This document shows positions 13,559-21,350 of a stretch of 39,419 nt of DNA, piece by piece. This DNA comes from Williamsia sp. 1135 (GTDB taxonomy: Bacteria; Actinomycetota; Actinomycetes; Mycobacteriales; Mycobacteriaceae): positions 1 to 39,419 of the forward strand of contig NZ_MJEI01000063.1 of the NCBI RefSeq assembly GCF_002095395.1, written 5' to 3'. The translations under genes and the position numbers were made by a program. The notes under the pieces are model-generated. The model did no database searches, was not told the DNA's origin, and saw nothing but the letters and a program-made list of their open reading frames with translations. Position 1 is the stretch's first letter, and each line of letters begins with the position of its first letter.

Positions 13559-15097
13559 TCAGCCGGCCACGAGATCGAGTTCGCCGCGAATCGCCGCGTG
13601 CGGGACAACGACCCAGCACGCGCATCCGAGCAGACATTCACCGCCGACACCTTCGAACCGTGTTGAGGGTTCACAGAGCAGCACACCCAGATCCAACAGC
13701 CAGGAGTGCCGCATCAGCTTCTCTTCCCATTCCAGGCTGTCGTAGGCCACGCGGCTTGGGACGAAGGACTTCAGATCTAGCTTGCTCAGTCGCGGAATGT
13801 ACAGACTCACCGACTCCGGTCCGGATGTGGCGAATCCGAGTCCGGTCGGACCGACGAGAGTCGAGACGACAGAGGTCACACCCTGCGCGGCATCCGATGC
13901 TGCAGAATCGTCGGCCTGCGCCTCGAAGAGGCGGACCTCCGCGAACTCGGGCACCACCGTGTCGGTCAGCTCCTGGGCGCTGAGCAGGTTGCCCGCAGAG
14001 GCGCCGACGCTGAGCAGGCTGATCCACTTGTCGGTCTGGTCGCCGCGGGTGGCCGGGTGCCAGGCGTTGGCCGGGACGTTGAGCCAGTTGAGCGCTTTGA
14101 TGGACTCATACAAGTGCAGCCCGCCATCGCGGAGCACAAAATCGCTCAGGCCTTGATCGATCCGGGCGTGAGTTTGCTCGACGCTGCCCGTCTCCTCGTA
14201 CACAGCGTTCTGCGGAACAGCGAAAAAACCTGCGGTGAAGGGGTTCTTGTACAGATCGCCCCACACCGTCATGACGCCCTTGTTTTTGTCTGCGTCGACC
14301 ATGCAGTCGAGTTCGTTGATCGTGATGAAGGTGCGGCCGTCGCTGAGCTCGACCGGGTCACCGTCGGACGGCAGGACCCCGATGCCCAACACCAATGCCC
14401 TGCGGCCCAGTCGGATATTGGACAGGTGGCGAGCGAGCTCCACCACGATGCCGCTGCCGGTGCCGCCGGCGAGCGAGAACACCACGCACACGATCGGGGT
14501 GTCTTTGCTGTCGAGGACCTTGTCCGCGAACCCATCCAGAGCTACCGCAACGTCCCCGCCGGTGTAGTAGTCGACACCGTACAAAGCTTTGGACACCGCT
14601 CGCGGGAAATGTGAACCGGCTGCGGGGATGTCGAGGTCGTTCGGCAACCAAGGCTCGTAGTTGGGGTTCCAGTAATAGCGGGGGTACTCGGTCTTGAGGA
14701 ACTCCCGGTACCGGCGCAACCCGTTGAACAAGGTCGCGTTGTCCAGCGCGGGAATGTTCACCGTCTGTCCGCTGACGCGGTCAGGGGCAGCGGCGAGCGC
14801 CTCGGTGACCGAGGTCAGTTCGGCGTCTCCGATGTCAATGGCCAGGGAATCAAAGGCGACGTCCGTGCCAGCCGCTACCCCGCTGCCGGAATGTGATGTG
14901 ATCATGCTCTCGATGACGTTGGCGCCGGTTTTTCCGATCCCCAGCACGTGCAAGGAGAACGGGCCCTCGTGATCGCCGATGCGGTGGACTCCCTCCCCCA
15001 CTAGTGCTTCAATCCGGGAGAGATCGGTAGTCAGTCCCAGAGACTCACTGTCGCAGGCATCGTGGGAGTGGCCGTGGTCGTGTCCAGAGGTAGACAT
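13559..15097 (-). CDS. Tubulin/FtsZ-superfamily GTPase-like protein 1 with His-rich N terminus
   Basis: The 512-aa protein has the T1-type loop VLGIGKTGAN (51-60) and the tubulin signature AGGTGSGIVVELARHL (210-225), with Ala replacing the first Gly. The ITINELDCMVDADKNKG block is shared with its paralogue at 11506-13218. The N terminus (GHDHGHSHDACDSE, residues 5-18) is a His/Asp/Cys-rich segment of the sort that binds Co, Ni, Zn or Cu. That is striking in an operon that ends in CbtAB. ATG at 15097 overlaps the amiB stop by one base (TAATG), with GGAAGG upstream, which supports this start and translational coupling. Upstream in-frame starts lie inside amiB. GTP binding is likely, and polymerisation is inferred from the family. 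Confidence 0.8.
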   Translation of the reverse strand: MSTSGHDHGHSHDACDSESLGLTTDLSRIEALVGEGVHRIGDHEGPFSLHVLGIGKTGANVIESMITSHSGSGVAAGTDVAFDSLAIDIGDAELTSVTEALAAAPDRVSGQTVNIPALDNATLFNGLRRYREFLKTEYPRYYWNPNYEPWLPNDLDIPAAGSHFPRAVSKALYGVDYYTGGDVAVALDGFADKVLDSKDTPIVCVVFSLAGGTGSGIVVELARHLSNIRLGRRALVLGIGVLPSDGDPVELSDGRTFITINELDCMVDADKNKGVMTVWGDLYKNPFTAGFFAVPQNAVYEETGSVEQTHARIDQGLSDFVLRDGGLHLYESIKALNWLNVPANAWHPATRGDQTDKWISLLSVGASAGNLLSAQELTDTVVPEFAEVRLFEAQADDSAASDAAQGVTSVVSTLVGPTGLGFATSGPESVSLYIPRLSKLDLKSFVPSRVAYDSLEWEEKLMRHSWLLDLGVLLCEPSTRFEGVGGECLLGCACWVVVPHAAIRGELDLVAG

Positions 15098-16134
15098 TAT
15101 TTTCCTTCCATTGGTGTAACCAAAAATTTCTGTGCAGCCTGCTCCGGCCCCACTGTCGTCGGGGGGCAGGGGTGTGATGGACGGCATGCGATGGTCTGGC
15201 CGCTGTCAACCACCACATGCAGAGCGCCGGGGTCGCGACGTGTCGCTGCAATCGCGTCCACGGCATCGGCAATCGCCGGCAGTAGGTGGCGGCGTATCGA
15301 TCTGCGCAAAGCCCGTGCGCCATACCGCGGATCGAACCCTTGCTCGACGAGGTAACCGACGAGGCTGTCGTCGAAGTCGATGTGCACGTACCGTTTAGCG
15401 AGCACCTGGGTGATGCGGCCAAGCTCGAGATCAACGATCTGTTGCGCGGCGCCGCGGTCGATCGCCGCAAACCTGACGACCTCGTCAATCCGATTAAGGA
15501 ACTCCGGGTCGAAGAAGCTCTCGATCGCCTTCCCGATGGCATCGTCGGGCGAACGACACCTCCACCACGGTCGGCGCGCCACCGATCGGCGGCTTCCCAG
15601 GTTGGTGGTCAAGATGACGTGACAGTTCCGGAACTCGATGGTCCCGGCCCCCGAACTGAGCCGCAGCACACCGTTGTCGAGGACATGGAGCAAGGCCCTG
15701 ATCACGACCGGATGCGCTTTCTCGACCTCATCGAAGAGCACGATCCCCGGCGTGTACGGATCGCCCTCGATCCTGCTCTTGTCGAACAGAGTCGTCGACT
15801 CCTTACTTCCGGAATATCCCGGGGGCGCACCGGAAAACGACGCGGCATAGTGCTCTTGAGCCAACGCGCTCATGTCGATCCGGCAGTAGTCTTCGGGTCC
15901 TGCTCGTAGTGCGCCCGCCAGCGCCCGCACCATCGAGGTCTTGCCCACACCGGTCGGGCCGGCGAACAACAGCACCGACAGAGGCCGGTCGTGGTGGCCC
16001 AGGCCAGCGCGTGCGATACGCACCGCTCGGCTCACCGCATCGACCGCATCGTGTTGCCCGATCACCGTTGCCGCCAGGTGGGCGGCAAGGGGGTCCTCGG
16101 GCTGGCGAATCTCGGTTCCTGGTGTGGTGGTCAC
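15097..16134 (-). CDS. amiB: AmiB-type Clp/Hsp100 AAA+ ATPase
   Basis: This 345-aa protein is a single AAA+ module of the ClpB D2/ClpX-like type, the size and form of Pseudomonas AmiB. Walker A is GPTGVGKT (59-66). The pore-loop equivalent is GAPPGYSGSKES and Walker B is IVLFDEVEKAHP (131-142). Sensor 1 is VILTTNLGS, the arginine finger lies in FFDPEFLNRIDEVV, and sensor 2 in GFDPRYGARALRRSIRRHLL. It lacks the ClpB N-terminal and D1 domains. GTG at 16134 follows the amiE stop by 7 bp. Such a protein could remodel or disassemble an oligomer. Candidate substrates are the hexameric amidase next door or, more novel, the two tubulin-like proteins encoded directly downstream. Confidence 0.85.
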   Translation of the reverse strand: MTTTPGTEIRQPEDPLAAHLAATVIGQHDAVDAVSRAVRIARAGLGHHDRPLSVLLFAGPTGVGKTSMVRALAGALRAGPEDYCRIDMSALAQEHYAASFSGAPPGYSGSKESTTLFDKSRIEGDPYTPGIVLFDEVEKAHPVVIRALLHVLDNGVLRLSSGAGTIEFRNCHVILTTNLGSRRSVARRPWWRCRSPDDAIGKAIESFFDPEFLNRIDEVVRFAAIDRGAAQQIVDLELGRITQVLAKRYVHIDFDDSLVGYLVEQGFDPRYGARALRRSIRRHLLPAIADAVDAIAATRRDPGALHVVVDSGQTIACRPSHPCPPTTVGPEQAAQKFLVTPMEGK

Positions 16135-16141
16135 GGCAGTC

Positions 16142-17179
16142 TCAGACTTCCTGAACCTTCTCCACAGGCAGGTCGCCCACGGGGCAATCGGCGACCCCGA
16201 TGGTGTCCCGGGTGAAGGCTTCGACGTTCTCCTGCGCCTTCTGCGCATCAGTCACCCAGGTCTTATAGAAGTCGAAAGGACAGTCGGCGATCCCTTTGTC
16301 GCCGTCGCCGGCGGCGTGAACGCCGGTGTATCCGCGGTGCATAAGTTTGAACAGATGGTTCTGCGACTGATCGTTCTTACGAGCGTCGCGGATCTCGTTG
16401 ATAGACAACTGGGCATACTGGATTCCGTACTCTTCGGCACCGGTCTCTCCGAGAGTCCGGCCATCGAAACCGATGACCGCCGAGTGCCCGAAGTAGGTGT
16501 AGACCCCATCGAAGCCGGCAGCGTTGGCGACCGCCACGTAGACGTTGTTGGCCCAGGCCATTGCCTTGGCCATCATCACGGTCTGGTCGGCAGCGGGGTA
16601 CATGTACCCCTGCCCCCGGACGATGAGCTCTGCCCCCTTCATGGCGCAGTCACGCCAGATCTCGGGATAGTTGCCGTCATCGCAGACAATCAGCGAGACC
16701 TTCATTCCCTTCGGACCGTCGCACACATACGTGCCCGACCCCGGATACCACGGCTCGATAGGAGTCCATGGCAGCACCTTTCGGTACTTCTGCACGATCT
16801 CACCCTGATCATTCATGAGAATGAGAGTGTTGTAGGGCGGCTTGTGGGGATGGTCTTCGTGCTGCTCACCGGTCAGCGAAAACACTCCCCAGGTCTTGGC
16901 ATCGCGGCAGGCCTGGGCGAAGACCTGGGTCTCGGGGCCCGGAATCGACGCCGCGGTCTCGTACATCTCGTCTGTGTCGTACATGATTCCCTGAGTGGAA
17001 TACTCCGGGAAGACAATGAGATCCATGCCAGGGATCCCCTGCTTGATACCGCGAACCATCTCAGCGATCTTGTTGGCGTTCTCCAACACCTCGGCCCCGG
17101 TGTGAAGCCGAGGCATCTTGTAATTGACCACCGCCACACCCACAGTGTCTGGGCTCGACGAAATATCTCCATGGCGCAT
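16142..17179 (-). CDS. amiE: Aliphatic amidase (EC 3.5.1.4)
   Basis: The 345-aa enzyme of the nitrilase superfamily hydrolyses short aliphatic amides to the carboxylic acid and ammonia. It aligns along its entire length with Pseudomonas AmiE from the start [24 protein letters not shown]. The catalytic triad is present at the canonical positions: Glu59 in VFPEYS, Lys134 in KYRKVLPW and Cys166 in [14 protein letters not shown] at 17179 is chosen to match the family start; a GTG at 17191 would add four residues. It is the first gene of the minus-strand cluster and is followed after 7 bp by amiB. Nearby MarR and AmiC-like genes probably govern its induction by amides. Confidence 0.95.
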   Translation of the reverse strand: MRHGDISSSPDTVGVAVVNYKMPRLHTGAEVLENANKIAEMVRGIKQGIPGMDLIVFPEYSTQGIMYDTDEMYETAASIPGPETQVFAQACRDAKTWGVFSLTGEQHEDHPHKPPYNTLILMNDQGEIVQKYRKVLPWTPIEPWYPGSGTYVCDGPKGMKVSLIVCDDGNYPEIWRDCAMKGAELIVRGQGYMYPAADQTVMMAKAMAWANNVYVAVANAAGFDGVYTYFGHSAVIGFDGRTLGETGAEEYGIQYAQLSINEIRDARKNDQSQNHLFKLMHRGYTGVHAAGDGDKGIADCPFDFYKTWVTDAQKAQENVEAFTRDTIGVADCPVGDLPVEKVQEV

Positions 17180-17454
17180 ACCTAAGCTCACTTTCGACCA
17201 GGCGCATCATCCGAAACCCTTAGGCTCCGAACAACACACACTCCGACGCGGCGGCACAACCCTCAGCCGCCCGACTGCTTCCATGTGAAGTAGTACCAGA
17301 TGGAATCATTGCATAGCCTGGATTGCCGAAAGGTACGAACGAGGTAAACACTGTGTTTCGCATCCGCCGCACAGAGGTCAGCAGTCAGCTACCGCACTGC
17401 AGGCATGCCAAGGCAGCCGGCCTTGCAGACGCAACGATCAGGAGCTGGGAAGTA

Positions 17455-17892
17455 CTACTTGATGGACGCGGACACAGTTGCCGCCAGCACCTCGGCCAGG
17501 GCCCTGACCGCCCGGGTGTCTGCCTGCGGGAGCTGCGCGAGAAGGCGGGCTTCGGCCAAGTGCAGACGGGCCGCGAGCTCAGCGCCAGGTTTGGTCAACA
17601 GTGCCACCACCTTGCGCCGGTCGAAGGGATCGATCTGGCGAACAACGGCCCCCGACGACACCAACCGGTCTAGATTTCTCGTCAACGACGCCGCCGGCAG
17701 CGCCGCGATCTGCGCCAGCTCGGTCATAGGCAGAACCTCATGCTCGCGCAACGCACCCACGATGCGCCACTGCTCAGGCGAGACACCCTCGGCGTCGCTG
17801 GTGGACCGCAGCGCCGCAAAAAGCGCCCGCTCACACTGTGCAAGCAACAGCAACAAACTAGGATCAGAGGTGATCTTGACCGCCGAACTCAC
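17455..17892 (-). CDS. MarR-family regulator
   Basis: The 145-aa protein is a winged-helix MarR repressor. The HTH is LREHEVLPMTELAQIAALPAASLTRNLDRLVSSGAVVRQIDPFDRRKVVALLTKPGAELA, with the wing residues DPFDRRK. Dimerisation helices lie at each end. GTG at 17892 is chosen for the GGGGAGGGG just upstream; longer versions run into the divergent amiC-like gene. In Pseudomonas amide control runs through AmiC and the antiterminator AmiR. Here no AmiR is present and a MarR protein fills the regulatory position between amiE and the AmiC-like gene. It is therefore a candidate repressor of both flanking units. Confidence 0.88.
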   Translation of the reverse strand: MSSAVKITSDPSLLLLLAQCERALFAALRSTSDAEGVSPEQWRIVGALREHEVLPMTELAQIAALPAASLTRNLDRLVSSGAVVRQIDPFDRRKVVALLTKPGAELAARLHLAEARLLAQLPQADTRAVRALAEVLAATVSASIK

Positions 17893-17911
17893 GTCGCCCC
17901 TCCCCTGATAC

Positions 17912-17923
17912 TGGTCCGAACCA
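17912..17923. promoter_or_regulatory. Candidate MarR operator in the divergent promoter
   Basis: TGGTCCGAACCA is an imperfect inverted repeat with TGGT/ACCA arms. It is centred in the 54-bp gap between the MarR gene and the amiC-like gene, where a repressor could control both directions. Confidence 0.35.
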
Positions 17924-17946
17924 ACAACTGCCGAGGCTGATCGCAT

Positions 17947-19047
17947 ATGAACCACCCTCCTGTTGAACGTACCCGAGGATCGACACATTCGAGACCCAAC
18001 CGCGCAGGCCAGTCATATCGCATCGGCTACATCTACCCCCAATCAGGACCGGCCGGCATCTACGGCCCCTCCTGCCAATCCTGCGGCCAACTCGCCGTCG
18101 ACAGACTCAACGCAACCGATGGAATACGCTCACGACCAGTCGAACTAGTACCCATCGACGGAGGCCTCACCCCGCCCCAGGTAGCCCACCACGTCGACAC
18201 CCTCATCACACAAGGCTCCATCGACGCCATCACCGGATGGCACATCTCCGCCGTACGAGCCGAGGTAGCACGCACAACCGCAAGCCGCATCCCCTACGTC
18301 TACGCAGCGCTCCACGAAGGAGGGACACTAAACCCGCACGTGGTCTACGCAGGAGAAAGTCCCGCCATGCAAATCGGACCCGCCCTCCACTGGCTACACA
18401 CCGAAATGGGACTTCAACGCTGGGCCATCGTCGGAAACGACTACATCTGGCCCCGCAACACCGCCCAGTACGTCCGCCAATACACCCGAACCAACAACCT
18501 CACCATCACCGGCGAAAAATACGTACCCCTCGGAACAGACAACTACGACACCGTCGTCCACGAACTCACCACCAACCCACCCGACGGAATCATCATGCTC
18601 CTCGTCGGCCAAGACGCAGTGTCCTTTAGCCGAGCATTCACCAACGCCGGACTCACCACCGACATAGCCAGATTCAGCCCCATCATCGAAGAAAACGTCC
18701 TCCTGGCCGCCGACTCAAACAGCAACCACAACCTCTACGCCAGCGCCGGCTACTTCGACACCCTCCTCACCAGCCAAGCCCTCGACTTCGCCACCACCTA
18801 CCAAAACACCTACGGCGACCGCTCCCCCCGACTCAACAGCATCGGCGAATCCTGCTACGAAGCCATCATGCTCCTAGCCGCCCTACAAACCCCACCCAAC
18901 GACCCCCCACACGACCGAGTATTCGAATCCCCCCGCGGACAAACCACCCTCACCGGCAACCAAATAAACCAAGACATCTACATCGCACAAGCCAACGGAC
19001 TCGAATTCGACGTACTCGACAGAATCAACCACCCCAACTTAACGTAA
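17947..19047 (+). CDS. AmiC-like amide-sensing periplasmic-binding-fold protein
   Basis: The 366-aa product has the type 1 periplasmic-binding fold (IGYIYPQSGPAGIYGPSCQSCGQLAVDRLN, DAITGWHISAVRAEVAR, HVVYAGESPAMQIGPALHWL, GNDYIWPRN) but no signal peptide or lipobox. It is thus probably cytoplasmic, like Pseudomonas AmiC. It matches AmiC at the NVVYGG and GSDYIYPR blocks. AmiC binds amides and controls amidase expression with AmiR; no AmiR is present here. The third codon position is almost always C or A and rarely G outside Met and Trp codons, unlike the neighbours. The stop codon TAA at 19045 lies inside dif-like site 3, so the C terminus may have been set by recombination. It is about 20 residues shorter than AmiC. 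ABC-transporter binding proteins are the main alternative family. Confidence 0.8.
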   Translation: MNHPPVERTRGSTHSRPNRAGQSYRIGYIYPQSGPAGIYGPSCQSCGQLAVDRLNATDGIRSRPVELVPIDGGLTPPQVAHHVDTLITQGSIDAITGWHISAVRAEVARTTASRIPYVYAALHEGGTLNPHVVYAGESPAMQIGPALHWLHTEMGLQRWAIVGNDYIWPRNTAQYVRQYTRTNNLTITGEKYVPLGTDNYDTVVHELTTNPPDGIIMLLVGQDAVSFSRAFTNAGLTTDIARFSPIIEENVLLAADSNSNHNLYASAGYFDTLLTSQALDFATTYQNTYGDRSPRLNSIGESCYEAIMLLAALQTPPNDPPHDRVFESPRGQTTLTGNQINQDIYIAQANGLEFDVLDRINHPNLT

Positions 19048-19065
19048 TATCTATTATCGGCGTAA
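19039..19065 (+). repeat. dif-like Xer recombination site 3
   Basis: Left arm TTAACGTAA, centre TATCTA, right arm TTATCGGCGTAA. The centre equals that of site 1 and the right arm equals that of site 2. The left arm contains the TAA stop of the AmiC-like gene. Orientation is the same as in sites 1 and 2, so recombination between sites 1 and 3 would excise the DNA between them as a circle. Confidence 0.55.
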
Positions 19066-19084
19066 AGGATTGTGCAGCAACCTA

Positions 19085-19104
19085 TTTCGTCACCAGTGAC
19101 GAAA
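19085..19104. repeat. Perfect palindrome beside dif-like site 3
   Basis: TTTCGTCACCAGTGACGAAA has 9-bp arms, 10 if the flanking A and T are counted, around a CA centre. It starts 20 bp after the right arm of site 3, the same placement as the copy at 9547 relative to site 2. The combination is therefore a repeated composite of core plus palindrome. Confidence 0.6.
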
Positions 19105-19185
19105 TAGAACGTGGATCTCGCTTACTTGAGTTGCAGGGGCTGCCGTAGTCAAGTTCGCCTTGGTGCCGCCATATCGGCTCCGTGT

Positions 19186-20343
19186 TCAGAGAATTGAGGC
19201 GTCACGCGCAGCGAGCCACGTCACCGGGTCGACGTTCTGGCCTGAGGGTTCTTGGACTTCGAAATGCAGGTGCGGTCCGGTAGATTCGCCGCGGTTTCCG
19301 ACGGTGGCGATCTCCCGGCCCGCGACCACTGTTTGTCCTACTGAGACGGTGTTCTCGTTGTTATGACCGTAAGTGGTGATGGTTCCGTCGTTGTGGCGGA
19401 TACGTACCCACAGTCCGAATCCTTGTGCGGGGCCGGAGCTGATGACCACTCCGTCAGCGACGGCGACGATGGGCGTTCCTGTCGAGTTTGCGATGTCGAT
19501 GCCTTGGTGACTGCGACCGTCACCGAACGATGAAGTGATAGTGCCCGAGGTGGGCGCTACATACTGCCGACCGGTGTGCGGGCTTGCGGCCGGTGTGTCG
19601 GTCGGCGCGTCACCGGTGATCTGCGGCCCCGGCGGCGTGGTCGTCGGTGGGACTGCCTGGGTGCCAGTGGCGCTCGGCACAGGTGCGGTGAACACGCTCG
19701 AGGTCGACGACGGCGGTGTGGTCGATGATGATGGCGGGGGTGTGATCTCAGGGGTTGCGGGCACCGGGGTGGTCGACATCCGTGTTGTGCGCGGCAGCGG
19801 CGTGGGAGCTAAGGCGTGAACGATGCTCGGGCTGTGGGGAGTGCTGGCTGCGGCGAGCGTGGCCACGATATCGCCAAAATGTAGGGCCTTCATCGCTTCG
19901 GTGGTCGCGCTGGGATCGAGGCCGGCCAGTGGGGTCAGGCACTGAGCGAGGGCCTGGGGGTCACCATGCTTGGCAGCGAGGGTGGCGATCGACCATTGGG
20001 CAACGCACGTGGCCACTTCGCGACCCACACCCACCAGCGAAGCGACGCCATTGTCGGTGACCATCGCTTGAGCATTGATGAGCGCCAGCTGCAGCAACTC
20101 ACTACGCACGTGGGTGCTGTCGACGACCGGTAGGTCACCTGAAGCCACGCCTGCGACCTGCTCAGACACCAGCTGATGAGAGTTCATCAACGTGAGCTCG
20201 GGCGCACGGGACGTTTGTAGGTCTAGCTGTTGAAAAACCAGGGTTCCAGCAACGACTACGCAGCCAGCCGAGGTTGCTGCCGTCCACCGGCGCAGAGATC
20301 GAGGCCTGCGAGGGCCACGGGTGCCATAAATGTCAAAGCGCAC
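19186..20343 (-). CDS. M23-family (LytM) peptidoglycan endopeptidase, membrane-anchored
   Basis: The 385-aa protein has a basic N terminus and a single hydrophobic segment (AATSAGCVVVAGTLVF), giving a signal anchor. Next come a helical region of unknown role (about 45-175) and a Pro/Ser/Thr-rich linker (about 185-260). The C-terminal peptidase_M23 domain has zinc ligands His279 and Asp283 (HQGID) and the catalytic pair His358-x-His360 (GPHLHFEV). It would cut peptide cross-links in the cell wall. GTG at 20343 has AAAGGAG seven bases upstream. It is divergent from the copper island. It is a large-plasmid favourite (wall opening during conjugation), though no conjugation gene is in view. Confidence 0.9.
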   Translation of the reverse strand: MRFDIYGTRGPRRPRSLRRWTAATSAGCVVVAGTLVFQQLDLQTSRAPELTLMNSHQLVSEQVAGVASGDLPVVDSTHVRSELLQLALINAQAMVTDNGVASLVGVGREVATCVAQWSIATLAAKHGDPQALAQCLTPLAGLDPSATTEAMKALHFGDIVATLAAASTPHSPSIVHALAPTPLPRTTRMSTTPVPATPEITPPPSSSTTPPSSTSSVFTAPVPSATGTQAVPPTTTPPGPQITGDAPTDTPAASPHTGRQYVAPTSGTITSSFGDGRSHQGIDIANSTGTPIVAVADGVVISSGPAQGFGLWVRIRHNDGTITTYGHNNENTVSVGQTVVAGREIATVGNRGESTGPHLHFEVQEPSGQNVDPVTWLAARDASIL

Positions 20344-20756
20344 GGCAACGCTCCTTTCGGAGGGTGTCGGAGAGGCGGACCCGCGACTTCGAATCAGGGT
20401 TCAGCACCGGGCGTGTGACCCCACTATTGCACTCCTTTCCCAAATGCACCACAGGTATCAACAGTCCCACTGGAATCACAAAGATGTGATTAGCCGAGGC
20501 GGTTCAAATTGTGAGAACAGTTGGGAGAAAACATTTTCGGGTTCGCCAGCACAGAACACGGCAGGTGCGCGGCCCCGTGGTGAACGTCCGATTCACGAGA
20601 TCGCGGTACGAGTGCAACGTAGACCTAGTCCGGAGTGATTTTCTACGACCGGGTGAGTTTCGGCCATAGAGGTGACCGTCCACTACGATGGACGTCAATA
20701 CCTCCCAGGGGTAAACCTCACTGGAAGCGGGCGCAGAGACGAACGGGGGTGCACGT
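20344..20756. other. 413-bp divergent intergenic region
   Basis: The left end carries the ribosome site and promoter of the M23 peptidase gene. The right end carries the copper-type operator at 20699-20713 and the ribosome site (a run of five G) of the DUF6153 gene. No coding frame is convincing. Confidence 0.5.
20699..20713 (+). promoter_or_regulatory. Copper-type operator variant upstream of the DUF6153 gene
   Basis: TACCTCCCAGGGGTA is a G/C-rich inverted repeat with the TACC...GGTA ends of CsoR/RicR-type copper operators. It differs from the two identical 17-bp operators at 24259 and 28003. It lies 44 bp before the ATG. Confidence 0.45.
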
Positions 20757-21248
20757 ATGTCAGGGTCTGTCGGCCAGGCTGTGGACGCTCGCGTCGGGCT
20801 GCGCGGTGGGGCGAGTCGGCGGCGGTGGTTCACCGCATCGACCATGGCGTGCGCCGCCTTCACCGTGCTTTTGGGCGTGTTACTGATGCATTCGGTGCCG
20901 ATGGTGCATCCCCCTGGGCATGGTGCTTCTGGCGCCACGGCGGCCTCAGCCGTACGCTCCGACGGCGGTCACCACGCCGATGTCGACGAGCTGACCGCCG
21001 CAGTCGCTGCCGGGTCGGGTGCTGTGCTCGAGATGGGGTGCAGTGACGGCTGTTCACCGCATGTTGGGATGGCGATGTGCATGGCCGTGGTCAGTGTTGT
21101 GGCCGCTCTGCTGATGGTGCAACGACTACTGACGTACCAGCCCGCTGCTGGCGCCCAGAGTCACATGTTGTGGATGGGAAGGCATTCCTCGCGGGCGCCG
21201 CCGTGGGCCACACCATCTTTGGAGAAATTATCGGTGTTGCGGATCTGA
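20757..21248 (+). CDS. DUF6153-family membrane protein
   Basis: The 163-aa product has two hydrophobic segments (FTASTMACAAFTVLLGVLLMHSVPMV and MAMCMAVVSVVAALLMVQRLL). Between them is a His/Cys/Met-rich extracytoplasmic part (HPPGHG, GGHHAD, EMGCSDGCSPHVGMAMC), typical of DUF6153 proteins that precede DUF305 genes in actinobacterial copper loci. A role in copper binding at the membrane is likely but unproven. ATG at 20757 has a G-run ribosome site seven bases before it. It is the first gene of the copper island on the plus strand and has a copper-type operator upstream. Confidence 0.82.
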   Translation: MSGSVGQAVDARVGLRGGASRRRWFTASTMACAAFTVLLGVLLMHSVPMVHPPGHGASGATAASAVRSDGGHHADVDELTAAVAAGSGAVLEMGCSDGCSPHVGMAMCMAVVSVVAALLMVQRLLTYQPAAGAQSHMLWMGRHSSRAPPWATPSLEKLSVLRI

Positions 21249-21350
21249 CAGACGAGGTGCCAACGGCACGTTCGTTTGACACTCGCACGTGCCTAGAAGG
21301 CGCGTCGCGACGCTAGATCCCGCTCTGCCACTTTTCTTTTCAAGGAGACC

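Larger units (their letters stand above)
7641..19065. mobile_element. Putative Xer-site-bounded cassette region (toxin-antitoxin module plus amidase/tubulin module)
   Basis: Three dif-like sites in the same orientation lie at 7641, 9501 and 19039. They divide the stretch into a 1.8-kb toxin-antitoxin module and a 9.5-kb amidase module. The gene sets have no functional link to what lies outside, and the AmiC-like gene ends inside the rightmost site. This resembles the pdif modules of Acinetobacter plasmids, where XerC/XerD sites flank discrete gene blocks that often include toxin-antitoxin pairs. No recombinase is encoded inside; host XerC/XerD would be needed. The module interpretation is inference from the repeated site structure. 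Confidence 0.45.
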
